Shown here one piece after another: positions 14,828 through 23,025 of a DNA stretch of 28,028 nt. The position numbers and the translations under genes were made by a program. The notes beneath the pieces were generated by a model. That model was not told where the DNA came from. It made no database searches and saw only the letters and a program-made list of their open reading frames with translations. The stretch's first letter is position 1, and the number at the start of each line of letters is the position of its first letter. This DNA comes from CALJUZ01 sp003387805 (GTDB taxonomy: Bacteria; Bacillota; Limnochordia; Limnochordales; ZCTH02-B6): NCBI GenBank assembly GCA_937975235.1, contig CALJUZ010000063.1, positions 1 through 28,028 on the forward strand, written 5' to 3'.

Positions 14828-15100
14828 ATGCTGGAATTCTTTCAGAGGCTGTTTCGCGGCGAGGAGCAAAGCAAAAACGTGGCGAAAGAGCGCCTCCGGC
14901 TCGTGCTGGTCCAGGACCGCATGTCGCTTTCGCCCCACGAGCTGAACGCGCTCAAAGAAGACCTCCTGGCCGTCATCTCCAAGTACTTGGAGATTGACGA
15001 GGGCGGGCCCGAGGTCAACCTGGAGCAGGACGGCCAGTCTTTCGCGCTGGTGGCCACCATCCCGGTCAAGCGGGCCGCCGGCGCCCGCGCCGGGCGGTAG
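14828..15100 (+). CDS. minE: Cell division topological specificity factor MinE
   Basis: This 90-residue protein starts with MLEFFQRLF, a short membrane-binding helix, followed by the anti-MinCD segment AKERLRLVLVQDRMSLSP, which stimulates the MinD ATPase. The C-terminal dimerisation domain (DLLAVISKYLEID, VNLEQDGQSFALVATIPV) completes it. MinE makes MinD oscillate. Bacillus lacks it and uses DivIVA/MinJ, so its presence places this organism with the MinE-bearing Bacillota lineages. The gene lies 16 bases after minD. Confidence 0.96.
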   Translation: MLEFFQRLFRGEEQSKNVAKERLRLVLVQDRMSLSPHELNALKEDLLAVISKYLEIDEGGPEVNLEQDGQSFALVATIPVKRAAGARAGR

Positions 15101-15238
15101 CGCCCCGCCGGCGTCCGGCCCTGCGCCGAAACTCTGGCCGGGCGGCGGCGCCTGGCCGGCGGGCGGTCCTCCGCCGGAGGTCCAGCCCGGAGGCGGCGCC
15201 CGAAACTCGCCCGGAAACGGAGCTGCGTTGTCTCTCAG

Positions 15239-16360
15239 ATGGACCGGAAGCTGTGGCGCAACTTTGACTTCATCCTCCTGGCCGCGGTGGCGGCGCTGTT
15301 CGCCTTCGGCCTGGTGGCCGTCTACAGTGCGACGCGAGGCTTCACCCCGGCGTCGCCTTTTCACTTCGTCACCCGCCAAAGCATCGCCGCTCTCATCGGT
15401 TTGACCGGGCTGCTCTTCGTTCTGCGCATCGATTATCGTCATCTGGTGAAGCTGGGCTGGCTGGCCTACGCGGGCACGCTGCTGCTTTTGGTCGCGGTGC
15501 TTCTGGTGGGGCGCATCGAAGGCGGCGCGGGCCGCTGGCTGGGCGTGGGCGGCTTCAGCGTGCAGCCCTCGGAATTCGCCAAGATCAGCCTCATTCTCGT
15601 GCTGGCCGGGGTGCTGGACGACCGGGACGAGGCCAGGAGCTGGCGCGGCGTCATCAAGGCGCTGCTCTGCATGGCGCCGCCGGTGGGGCTGGTGCTGCTG
15701 CAGCCCGACCTGGGCACGGCGTTGACCCTGGCCGGCATTACCGTGGGCATGATGTTTTTCGCCGGCGTCCGCTTGACCCATCTGGCCGCCGTTGTCGGCG
15801 CGGGCGCGGCCGCGGTGGTGGGCGTCGTGGTGGCGTCCCTTCAGGGCTGGGTCACGATTTTGAAACCGTATCAGATCAACCGCCTCATCGTGTTCCTGGA
15901 CCCGTACCGCTACCGCCACGACGAAGGCTGGAACGTCATCCAGTCCATGATCGCCATCGGCTCGGGCAGCTTTTTCGGCAAAGGCTTGTTCGGCGGCTCC
16001 CAGACGCAGCTGAACTTTTTGCCCGCCCGGCACACCGATTTCATCTTCTCCGTCATCGGCGAAGAGTTCGGCTTTCTGGGCGGTCTCATCGTGCTGTCGC
16101 TGTTCAGCGTCGTGTTCTGGCGGGGCGGCCGCATTTTGCTGGCCGCCAAAGACCGCGCCGGCAGCCTGCTGGTGGCGGGAACGCTGTCGTACTTGTTCGT
16201 GCACGTCCTCATCAACGTGGGCATGACGCTGGGCGTCATGCCGGTGACGGGCCTGCCGCTGCCGCTCATCAGCTACGGCGGCACGTCGGTCATGGCCACC
16301 CTCATCCACATCGGCCTGGTCCTCAACGTGGGCCTGCGGCGGCAGAAGATCCAGTTCTAG
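15239..16360 (+). CDS. rodA: RodA, SEDS-family peptidoglycan glycosyltransferase
   Basis: This 373-residue integral membrane protein has about ten spans. It polymerises lipid II into glycan strands in a complex with PBP2. SEDS landmarks include RWLGVGGFSVQPSEFAKI, PDLGTAL, ARHTDFIFSVIGEEFGFLGG and PVTGLPLPLISYGG. RodA is favoured over FtsW or SpoVE by its N-terminus (MDRKLWRNFDFILL) and by linkage to mreBCD and mrdA. ATG 15239 has only a weak upstream site (CGGAG about 20 bases away), so initiation may be inefficient. The 138-base spacer after minE has no visible gene. Confidence 0.95.
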   Translation: MDRKLWRNFDFILLAAVAALFAFGLVAVYSATRGFTPASPFHFVTRQSIAALIGLTGLLFVLRIDYRHLVKLGWLAYAGTLLLLVAVLLVGRIEGGAGRWLGVGGFSVQPSEFAKISLILVLAGVLDDRDEARSWRGVIKALLCMAPPVGLVLLQPDLGTALTLAGITVGMMFFAGVRLTHLAAVVGAGAAAVVGVVVASLQGWVTILKPYQINRLIVFLDPYRYRHDEGWNVIQSMIAIGSGSFFGKGLFGGSQTQLNFLPARHTDFIFSVIGEEFGFLGGLIVLSLFSVVFWRGGRILLAAKDRAGSLLVAGTLSYLFVHVLINVGMTLGVMPVTGLPLPLISYGGTSVMATLIHIGLVLNVGLRRQKIQF

Positions 16361-16573
16361 CCGTCCTCCGGCGCCTCTTGCGCCCCGGAAATGCGGAAAT
16401 GCCCACGGCAACCCGCCGCGGCCGCGGCATATATTTAGGGAACGACCCGCTGCTGACGTCGTCCGGGGGTGAGCGCGAGTGGGGTTGCGGCTGGCGCCTC
16501 AGGATGGGCCGCGGCGCGCGGCGCCGGCGTCGGCCAGGGTGCGGCGCCCCGGCCGCCGGGCCGGTGACGCCCG

Positions 16574-17467
16574 TTGACGCTGCTTTCCGTGGGCGGCGTC
16601 CGGTTTCGCGTCAACGCCCTGTTTCTGCTGCTGCTGTTCGGGCTGGCTTGGGCCGAGCGCCTGGCCGAAGGGCTGACGGTGTTCGCCGTGGTGCTGCTGC
16701 ACGAGCTGGGCCACGTGGCCGCGGCCAAAGGCTACGGCGTCGGGGTGGAGGAGGTGGAATTGCTGCCCTTCGGCGGCGTTGCGCGCCTTTCGGGCCCGGT
16801 GGAGCTGGACCCGGCCGCCGAGGCCGGTATCGCCGTGGCGGGGCCGTTCACCAACTTGGCGCTCATGGCCGCGGGGGCGCTCTTGTGGCGCTGCGACGTG
16901 TTTTCGCCGTGGTGGACCCGGTTTTTCCTGGAGGTTAACGCCCTCATCGCCGGCGTCAACCTGCTGCCGGCGCTGCCCCTGGACGGCGGGCGGCTGCTGC
17001 GGGCGCACCGCTCCAGGAAGGTGGGCTGGCGCAGGGCCACGGCCGAAGCGGTGCGGCTCGGGCGGGCTCTGGCCGTCGTCTTCACCGCCGCCGGCGCCGT
17101 ACTGTTGTACCTGGGCGTGGCCGCGGTGACGCTGCCCGTCCTGGGCGTGTTCGTCTTCATCGCCGCCGGCAAGGAGGAGCAGGCGGCCGCCTACCTCTTC
17201 ATGGCCTACTTGAGCCGCAAGCGCGAGCGGCTGCTGCGGCCCGGCTGCATGAGCGCCGAAATGCTGGCGGCCGCGGGCGCCGCGCCCATCAAGCACGTGG
17301 TGGAGCGCATGGTGCCGGACAAGTACCACCTGGTCTGGGTCGTGGACGAAGACGGCCGTCTGGCCGGCATCGCCTCGGAGCGAGACATTCTGGACGCCTT
17401 GTTCGAGCACGGGCCCGAGCTGCCGCTGGAAGGCGCCATCGGATGGCGTTTCATTGACAGAAAGTGA
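16574..17467 (+). CDS. Site-2 type M50 metalloprotease, SpoIVFB-like, with C-terminal CBS domain
   Basis: This 297-residue membrane protease has the zinc motif HELGH at residues 43-47 and the third ligand in NLLPALPLDGGR (D137). Several membrane spans follow, then a partial CBS domain from about residue 230 (RMVPDKYHLVWVVDEDGRLAG). SpoIVFB of Bacillus has this architecture and cleaves pro-sigma-K in the mother cell. The same genomic slot (after rodA/min, before rplU) supports orthology. The usual partner gene spoIVFA (M23 peptidase-like) is absent, and the 213 bases upstream hold nothing recognisable. The start is uncertain: TTG 16574 is the earliest possible because of a stop at 16565, GTG 16589 is the alternative, and neither has a clear binding site. 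Confidence 0.88.
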   Translation: MTLLSVGGVRFRVNALFLLLLFGLAWAERLAEGLTVFAVVLLHELGHVAAAKGYGVGVEEVELLPFGGVARLSGPVELDPAAEAGIAVAGPFTNLALMAAGALLWRCDVFSPWWTRFFLEVNALIAGVNLLPALPLDGGRLLRAHRSRKVGWRRATAEAVRLGRALAVVFTAAGAVLLYLGVAAVTLPVLGVFVFIAAGKEEQAAAYLFMAYLSRKRERLLRPGCMSAEMLAAAGAAPIKHVVERMVPDKYHLVWVVDEDGRLAGIASERDILDALFEHGPELPLEGAIGWRFIDRK

Positions 17468-17482
17468 CCAACATGGTACTCT
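17454..17482 (+). promoter_or_regulatory. Candidate promoter upstream of the RNase G gene
   Basis: TTGACA (17454-17459, perfect -35) lies in the last codons of the M50 gene. TACTCT follows 17 bp later at 17477-17482, preceded by TGG, which makes an extended -10. TATTAT at 17482 is a better -10 but with 22-bp spacing. The surrounding 17468-17635 spacer is strikingly AT-rich. Confidence 0.55.
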
Positions 17483-17510
17483 ATTATCATACATATGTTC
17501 GCCTTCGTGG

Positions 17511-17546
17511 AAGCCGGGGGTGGGGGAATATTCGCCGTCCCGGCTT
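17511..17546 (+). terminator. Hairpin in the RNase G leader, terminator- or attenuator-like
   Basis: AAGCCGGG (17511-17518) pairs with CCCGGCTT (17539-17546), enclosing an imperfect palindrome centred on GAATATTC, and is followed by TAGCATAATATAG. It lies between the candidate promoter and the start codon of rng. Without a real U-tract it may be a leader structure and not a terminator. Confidence 0.4.
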
Positions 17547-17635
17547 TAGCATAATATAGACACGTTTTCTTCAGTTTGCCTCTTTTGTCCGGTGCATGCT
17601 TTCGTCCGGGAGTGTTCAGGAGTTGACTTATTGTC

Positions 17636-19324
17636 ATGAAAAAAGAGATCGTCGTCAACGCCGGCATCGGCGAGACGCGCGCGGCGATACGGGAGGACGG
17701 GCGTCTCGTTGAGCTGTTCTTAGAGCGCGACAGCCACCAGCTGGTGGTGGGAAACATTTACAAAGGCCGCGTGGAAAATGTCCTGCCCGGCATGCAGGCG
17801 GCCTTTGTCAACATCGGCCTGGAGCGCAACGCGTTTTTGTACGTGGACGATGCGCTGGAGCACTTGAACGGCTCCGACGGCGGCATCGGCCGGGGCCGGG
17901 TCAAATCCATCAAGGACGTGCTGACAGAAGGCGACGAAATCGTCGTCCAGGTGGCCAAAGGGCCCATCGGCACCAAAGGGGCGCGGGTCGTCACCCAGCT
18001 GAGCATCCCCGGCCGCTACGTGGTGCTCATGCCCACGGACGACCACATCGCGGTCTCCCGCCGCATTGCCGACGACAACGAGCGGGAACGGCTCAAGGCC
18101 ATTGCGAAAAAGGTGTGCCCGAAAGGCACGGGCCTCATCGTCCGCACCCTGGCGGAAGGGAAAAGCGAGCAGGAGATCGCGCAGGACTGCCGGTTCTTGC
18201 TGAGCGTCTGGAAGAAAATTCAGCGCCGGGCCCAGACGCAGCCGGCGCCCGCGGTGCTCTACAAGGATTTCGATTTGACGTACCGCCTGGTGCGGGACGA
18301 GTTTACGCCCGACGTGGCCAAGTTCGTCGTCGATGACGACGGCGCCTACCGCACCATCCTGGATTTGCTGGACAACTTCGCCCCGGCCATGAAGCGGCGG
18401 GTGTACAAGTACTCGGGGCCCAAGCCCATTTTCGAGTTTTACGGCATCGAGGAGCAGATTCGGCGGTCGCTGCAGCGCAAAGTGTGGCTGGACAGCGGCG
18501 GCTACATCATCATCGATCACACCGAGGCGTTGACCAGCATTGACGTCAACACGGGGCGCTTCATCGGCACCACCAATCTGGCCGACACGGTGCTGAAAAC
18601 CAACATCGAAGCGGCCCGGGAAATCGCCCACCAGCTGCGGCTGCGGGACATCGGCGGCATTATCATCATCGACTTCATCGACATGGACTCCGACGCCCAC
18701 CGCCGCCGGGTGCTGGAGGAGTTTGAAGCCGCGCTGGGCAAAGACAAAACCCGCTCGCACATTTTGGGCTTCACCAACCTGGGGCTGCTGGAGATGACCC
18801 GCAAGAAAGTGGGCGAGGACATCATGACCCGCCTGCAGCGGACGTGCCCGGTGTGCGAGGGGTCGGGCCGGGTGCTGTCCGAGGCCACCATCGCCCACCG
18901 CACGCAGCGGGAGGTGGTCCGGCGGGCCCAGGCCACCGGCGACGAAGCGCTTCTGGTGGTCTGCCACCCGTCGGTGGCGTCCATCTTGATCGGCCCCAAC
19001 GGCTCGGCCCTGCACAAGCTGGAGCAGCACACCAGGAAGACGATTTACGTCAAGGGCGCCGAAACGCTGCACGTGGAGGACGTCGAGATCATTACCGGCG
19101 ACAAGAAGACCGTGGAGGAGCGGGCCTTTCCCGTGCGGCCGGGGGAAGTGGTGGACATTCAGATCGAAGAAGCGCACATCACCAACCCCAACGACGGCAT
19201 CGCCCGCATCGAAGGCTACGTCATCGACGTGGAGGGCGGCGGCCGGCACGTGGGCCAGCGGCACAAGGTGGAAATCACGCGGGTGTTTCGCACGTACGCC
19301 AAAGCCAAGCTGGTGGCGAATTGA
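17636..19324 (+). CDS. rng: Ribonuclease E/G family endoribonuclease
   Basis: This 562-residue protein has an N-terminal S1 RNA-binding region (about 37-125), the RNase H-like and DNase I-like catalytic parts, and a zinc link. The catalytic aspartates fall at D303 (SIDVNTGRF) and D346 (IIIDFIDMD), and the Zn-link cysteines at C404 and C407 (CPVCEGSGR). These are the same positions as in E. coli RNase E. The enzyme cleaves single-stranded RNA in rRNA maturation and mRNA decay. It lacks the long RNase E C-terminal scaffold, hence the RNase G name. ATG 17636 has AGGAG at 17618-17622, 13 bases upstream, so initiation may be weak. The 168-base AT-rich leader may be regulatory. Confidence 0.96.
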   Translation: MKKEIVVNAGIGETRAAIREDGRLVELFLERDSHQLVVGNIYKGRVENVLPGMQAAFVNIGLERNAFLYVDDALEHLNGSDGGIGRGRVKSIKDVLTEGDEIVVQVAKGPIGTKGARVVTQLSIPGRYVVLMPTDDHIAVSRRIADDNERERLKAIAKKVCPKGTGLIVRTLAEGKSEQEIAQDCRFLLSVWKKIQRRAQTQPAPAVLYKDFDLTYRLVRDEFTPDVAKFVVDDDGAYRTILDLLDNFAPAMKRRVYKYSGPKPIFEFYGIEEQIRRSLQRKVWLDSGGYIIIDHTEALTSIDVNTGRFIGTTNLADTVLKTNIEAAREIAHQLRLRDIGGIIIIDFIDMDSDAHRRRVLEEFEAALGKDKTRSHILGFTNLGLLEMTRKKVGEDIMTRLQRTCPVCEGSGRVLSEATIAHRTQREVVRRAQATGDEALLVVCHPSVASILIGPNGSALHKLEQHTRKTIYVKGAETLHVEDVEIITGDKKTVEERAFPVRPGEVVDIQIEEAHITNPNDGIARIEGYVIDVEGGGRHVGQRHKVEITRVFRTYAKAKLVAN

Positions 19325-19350
19325 CACCGGGCCTTTCAGCATGCTAGAAT
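19321..19350 (+). promoter_or_regulatory. Promoter of the rplU-prp-rpmA operon
   Basis: A perfect -35 TTGACA (19321-19326) is followed after 18 bp by TAGAAT (19345-19350), preceded by TGC, an extended -10. The -35 contains the TGA stop codon of rng. The predicted 5' leader is about 60 bases. Confidence 0.8.
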
Positions 19351-19416
19351 TCTGGGGATAGTGCTTCCGGGCCAGGGACGGCGGCGCCGGATGCAGCGGA
19401 AAGATGGAGGGGTACG

Positions 19417-19740
19417 GTGCCCATGGCAACCTACGCGATCATTGAAACGGGCGGAAAACAATACAAAGTCGCCGAAGGCCAGTCCGTCGAGGTGGAGAAG
19501 CTGCCGGTGGAGCCCGGCGCCGAGGTCCGCATCGACCGCGTCCTGCTGCTCAGCCGCGACGGCCAGGTCAAGGTGGGCCGGCCGACGGTGGAGGGCGCGA
19601 CGGTGGTGGCGCGGGCTGCCGGGCACGGCCGCGGCCGCAAGATTTTGGTGTTCAAGTACAAGCCGAAGAAGAACTACCGGCGGCGCAAGGGCCACCGCCA
19701 GGCGTTTACGCGGCTGGTCGTCGAAAAGATCGAAGGCTGA
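19417..19740 (+). CDS. rplU: 50S ribosomal protein L21
   Basis: This 107-residue protein starts MPMATYAIIETGGKQYKV and ends with the RNA-binding block KYKPKKNYRRRKGHRQ, both diagnostic of bacterial L21, which binds 23S rRNA in the large subunit. GTG 19417 has GGAGG at 19406-19410 with 6-base spacing; ATG 19423 is the alternative and fits the usual family N-terminus (12-base spacing). It is first in an rplU-prp-rpmA operon with its own promoter. Confidence 0.98.
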   Translation: MPMATYAIIETGGKQYKVAEGQSVEVEKLPVEPGAEVRIDRVLLLSRDGQVKVGRPTVEGATVVARAAGHGRGRKILVFKYKPKKNYRRRKGHRQAFTRLVVEKIEG

Positions 19741-19757
19741 GCCGGCTTTTCGCGCGC

Positions 19758-20114
19758 ATGATCGCGGTCGAGGTGTACCGTGACGCCGGGGGCCGCGTGC
19801 GGGGCTTCCGCTACTCGGGCCACGCGGACTTCGGCGAGCACGGCGAAGACATCGTGTGCGCCGCGGTGTCCGCCATCGCCCAGACCACCGTGCTGGGCCT
19901 GATGCGGCACCTGGACGTGCCGGTGGACGTGAAGCAGAAGCCGGGGCTTTTGGAGTGCCGGCTCGCGGGCGGCAGCCGCGCCGCGCAGGAGGCGGCCGAA
20001 AACCCGGCGGTGCAGGCGCTGTTTGAGACGATGGTGCTGGGCGTGCGGGAAGTGGAAAAGCAGTATCCCGAGCACGTCCGGCTGCGCAGCAAGACTATCC
20101 GGCAGACGCGTTGA
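19758..20114 (+). CDS. prp: Ribosomal-processing cysteine protease Prp
   Basis: This 118-residue protein (YsxB family) has the catalytic pair at H22 (GHADFGEHG) and C34 (DIVCAAVSAI), the same positions as in Staphylococcus aureus Prp. Prp removes the N-terminal extension of L27, an essential step in Bacillota and some relatives. It lies between rplU and rpmA as expected, and its substrate next door carries the matching extension. No ribosome binding site is visible before ATG 19758, 17 bases after the rplU stop, so translation may depend on coupling to rplU. Confidence 0.96.
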   Translation: MIAVEVYRDAGGRVRGFRYSGHADFGEHGEDIVCAAVSAIAQTTVLGLMRHLDVPVDVKQKPGLLECRLAGGSRAAQEAAENPAVQALFETMVLGVREVEKQYPEHVRLRSKTIRQTR

Positions 20115-20147
20115 CGTTGGATGCGCTGGTGAAAGGAGGCGGGAACG

Positions 20148-20441
20148 ATGGCCTTCCGGTTTGATCTGCAGCTGTTCGCCACCAAGAAGGGCGGCGGCAG
20201 CTCCAAGAACGGCCGTGACAGCAAGAGCAAGCGGCTGGGCGTAAAGCGCCACGGCGGCCAGCTGGTGGCGGCGGGCAACATCATCGTGCGCCAGCGGGGC
20301 ACCAAGGTGCACCCGGGCCAGAACGTCGGCATGGGCAAGGACTACACGCTGTACGCGCTGGTGGACGGCTACGTCCAGTTCGAGCCCATGGGCAAGCGGG
20401 GCAAGCGGGTCAGCGTGTACCCCGTGTCCGTCACCGCCTAA
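20148..20441 (+). CDS. rpmA: 50S ribosomal protein L27 with Prp-cleaved N-terminal extension
   Basis: This 97-residue L27 begins MAFRFDLQLF followed by ATKKGGGSSKNGRDS. The Phe-Ala junction at residues 10-11 matches the Prp cleavage site known from S. aureus (LQFF/ASKKG). After cleavage the new N-terminus reaches the peptidyl transferase centre. The rest is typical (SKRLGVKRHGGQ, VHPGQNVGMGKDYTL). ATG 20148 has a perfect AAGGAGG 8 bases upstream. A strong terminator follows. Confidence 0.98.
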   Translation: MAFRFDLQLFATKKGGGSSKNGRDSKSKRLGVKRHGGQLVAAGNIIVRQRGTKVHPGQNVGMGKDYTLYALVDGYVQFEPMGKRGKRVSVYPVSVTA

Positions 20442-20481
20442 GGCGCACTCCCGCCGGGCCGGCGAGCGGTGAAGGAATTTC

Positions 20482-20520
20482 GGAGGCGGTTCCCGCGGGC
20501 GGGAATCGCCTTCTGTTTTT
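20482..20520 (+). terminator. Rho-independent terminator after rpmA
   Basis: A long stem (20482-20494 with 20501-20513, two G-U pairs) carries a small GC loop and is followed by TGTTTTT. It ends right at the AAGGGG ribosome binding site of obg, so it either separates obg from the L21 operon or lets only part of the transcripts through. Confidence 0.85.
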
Positions 20521-20538
20521 AAGGGGCGGGTTGAAGCG

Positions 20539-21825
20539 TTGTTTCTGGACGCAGCGCGCATTTTCGCAAAGGGCGGCGACGGCGGCAACGGGGTCGTCAG
20601 CTTTCGCCGGGAAAAGTACGTGCCCATGGGCGGGCCCGACGGCGGCGACGGCGGCCGGGGCGGCGACGTCATTTTGCAGGTGGACCCGGGCTTGCGCACG
20701 CTCATCGATTTCCGCTACAGGACCCACTACCGGGCGGAAAACGGCCAGCACGGCCAGGGCGGCAACCGGCACGGGCGCCGGGGGCGGGATCTCGTCATCA
20801 AGGTTCCGCCGGGCACCGCGGTGAAAGACGAGGCCACGGGCGAGTACATTGCCGACTTGGTGGACCCGGACGACGCGGTGGTGGTGGCCCGGGGCGGCCG
20901 CGGCGGCCGGGGCAACGCCCGCTTCAAGTCGCCGACGCGCCAGGCGCCGCGCTTCGCCGAGAAAGGCGAGCCCGGCGAGGAGCGTTGGCTCGTTCTGGAG
21001 CTGCGGGTCATCGCCGACGCGGGGCTGGTGGGCTTTCCCAACGCGGGCAAGTCCACGCTGCTCTCCCGCATCAGCGCGGCCCGGCCCAAGATCGCCTCGT
21101 ATCCCTTCACCACGCTGGAGCCCCACCTGGGCGTCGTGTCGGTGGGCGAAGGCCAAAGCTTCGTGGTGGCGGACATTCCCGGGCTCATCGAGGGCGCGCA
21201 CGCCGGCGTCGGCTTGGGGCACGACTTTCTGCGGCACATCGAGCGGACCCGGGTGATCATTCACGTGGTGGACGCCTCGGGGCTGGAGGGCCGCGACCCG
21301 GTGGACGACTTTCACACCATCAACGAGGAGCTGAGGCTGTATCAGCCGGAGCTCCTGGAGCGGCCCCAGCTGGTCGCGGCCAACAAGATGGACTTGGCCG
21401 AGGCGCGGGACAATCTGCCCCGCCTGCAGGAGGCGGCGGAGGACCTGGGGTACCGGGTGTTTCCCGTCTCCGCCGCGTCGGGCGAAGGGCTGGACGCGCT
21501 GGTGTACGCGGTGTGGGAGCTGGTGCAGCAGGCGCCGCGTCCGGAGCCCGTCCGGGTCAACCCCGAGGTTTTGACGGCGGGCCGGCGGCGGGCGCCCCTG
21601 AGCGAGTACACCATCCGGCGGGAAAACGACGTGTTCGTCGTGGAGGGCGAAGGCTTAAGCCGGCTCCTGGCCCGGCTGGACCTGGACAACGACGAGGCGG
21701 TGCGGTTTTTGCAGAAGGTGTTCACGGACATCGGCCTCCACGATGCGCTGCGCCGCGAAGGCGTGCAGGACGGCGACGTGGTGCACGTCGCGGGGTTCGA
21801 GTTCGAGTTCTCTGACGAAGACTAG
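20539..21825 (+). CDS. obg: Obg family GTPase (CgtA)
   Basis: This 428-residue protein has the glycine-rich Obg fold (about 1-158), a G domain and a C-terminal OCT domain (about 350-425). The G1 motif GFPNAGKST starts at residue 165, G3 is DIPGLIEGAHAGVGLG and G4 is NKMD. Obg binds the 50S subunit and acts in ribosome assembly, stress response and, in Bacillus, initiation of sporulation. TTG 20539 was chosen because AAGGGGCGGG (20521-20530) is 8 bases upstream and MFLDAARIFAKGGDGG is the normal N-terminus. Placement after rplU-prp-rpmA is the common bacterial order. Confidence 0.97.
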   Translation: MFLDAARIFAKGGDGGNGVVSFRREKYVPMGGPDGGDGGRGGDVILQVDPGLRTLIDFRYRTHYRAENGQHGQGGNRHGRRGRDLVIKVPPGTAVKDEATGEYIADLVDPDDAVVVARGGRGGRGNARFKSPTRQAPRFAEKGEPGEERWLVLELRVIADAGLVGFPNAGKSTLLSRISAARPKIASYPFTTLEPHLGVVSVGEGQSFVVADIPGLIEGAHAGVGLGHDFLRHIERTRVIIHVVDASGLEGRDPVDDFHTINEELRLYQPELLERPQLVAANKMDLAEARDNLPRLQEAAEDLGYRVFPVSAASGEGLDALVYAVWELVQQAPRPEPVRVNPEVLTAGRRRAPLSEYTIRRENDVFVVEGEGLSRLLARLDLDNDEAVRFLQKVFTDIGLHDALRREGVQDGDVVHVAGFEFEFSDED

Positions 21826-21850
21826 CATGAGGGCGCGGGAGGGAGCCGGC

Positions 21851-23006
21851 ATGGCGCGAGGCGATTGTCTTCCGGCATGCGAAACGGATCGTCGTTAAGA
21901 TTGGCACCAGCAGCCTGACGCTGCCCGACGGCGGCGTCGCGACGGAGCGCATCCAGGCGCTGGCCGAGGAGTGCGCGGCGCTGCTGCGGCGCGGGTGCCG
22001 CGTCATTTTGGTGACGTCGGGCGCCATCGGCGTGGGCGCCCGGCGGCTGGGACTGAAGGAGCGGCCGCGAGCCATTCCCGACAAGCAGGCCGCGGCGGCG
22101 GTGGGCCAGGGGCTTTTGATGCGGGAGTACGAGCAGGCCTTCCTGGCCCGGGGCGTCGTGGTGGGCCAGGTGCTTTTGACCGCGGAAGACACCGTGGACC
22201 GGCAGCGGCACCTCAATTCCCGCAACACCCTGCTCAAGCTGTGGGAGTACAACGCCATCCCCATCGTCAACGAAAACGACACCGTGGCGGTGGACGAAAT
22301 CCGCTTCGGGGACAATGACACGTTGTCCGCGCTGGTGGCCACGCTGGTGGAAGCGGACCTCCTGGTCATCTTGTCGGACGTGGACGGGCTGTACGCGTCG
22401 GACCCGCGGGTGGACCCGCACGCGCGGCGGCTGTCCGTCGTGGAGGAGCTGACGCCGGAGCTGGAGCGGGCCGCCGGCGGGGCGGGCAGCCCGTTCGGCA
22501 CCGGCGGCATGGCCGCCAAGCTGGAGGCGGCCCGCATCGTGACGGCCGCGGGCATCCCCATGGTGCTGGCCGACGGCGCCCGGCCCCACGTGCTGCGGGA
22601 CGTGCTGGCGGGCGCGGAGGTGGGCACGCTGTTTTTGCCGAGCCGCCGCGGCATGCCCGCCCGCAAGCGGTGGCTCGCGTTTCACCACCGGGCCCGGGGC
22701 AGCGTCACCGTGGACGACGGCGCGGCCCGGGCGCTGGTGGAGCGGGGCGGAAGCCTGCTGCCCGCGGGCGTGGTGCGGGTGGACGGTTCCTTCGCCGCGG
22801 GCGACCTGGTGCGGGTGCTGGCGGCCGACGGCACGGAGCTGGCCCGGGGGCTGAGCAACTACTCCGCCGACGCGGTGCGGCGCATCGCCGGGCGGCGCAC
22901 GTCCGAGCTGGAAGCCGTGCTGGGCTGGAAGGGCTACGACGAAGTGATTCACCGCGACAATTTGGCGGTCAACCCGCGGCGCGCGGCGGGCCGCGGCCGG
23001 CGGTGA
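21851..23006 (+). CDS. proB: Glutamate 5-kinase ProB, with apparent one-base frameshift at the start
   Basis: ProB phosphorylates glutamate, the first step of proline synthesis. The kinase domain is complete (KRIVVKIGTSSLTL, LVTSGAIGVGARRLG, NENDTVAVDEIRFGDND, FGTGGMAAK), and a PUA domain follows from about 22690. The frame that encodes all this (bases divisible by 3) has no ATG, GTG or TTG before 22008; it opens after a stop at 21828. The well-placed ATG at 21851 (GGGAGGG at 21838-21843, 7 bases upstream) is out of frame and meets TAA at 21896. Removing one G after that ATG gives MREAIVFRHAKRIVVKIG, a normal ProB start. So this is a sequencing or assembly error, a fresh mutation or programmed frameshifting; AUU at 21864 as start is less likely. 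The annotated span includes the suspect base. Confidence 0.9.
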
Positions 23007-23025
23007 CGAAGGGGGACGGGCGGCC

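Noticed and set aside
16461..16576. Short GTG-started frame before the M50 gene, as a remnant of spoIVFA
   Set aside because: The translation is Arg/Ala-rich, without membrane span or M23 motifs.
17495..17554. 19-codon possible leader peptide overlapping the rng leader hairpin
   Set aside because: No ribosome binding site, and no run of a regulatory amino acid that would suggest attenuation.
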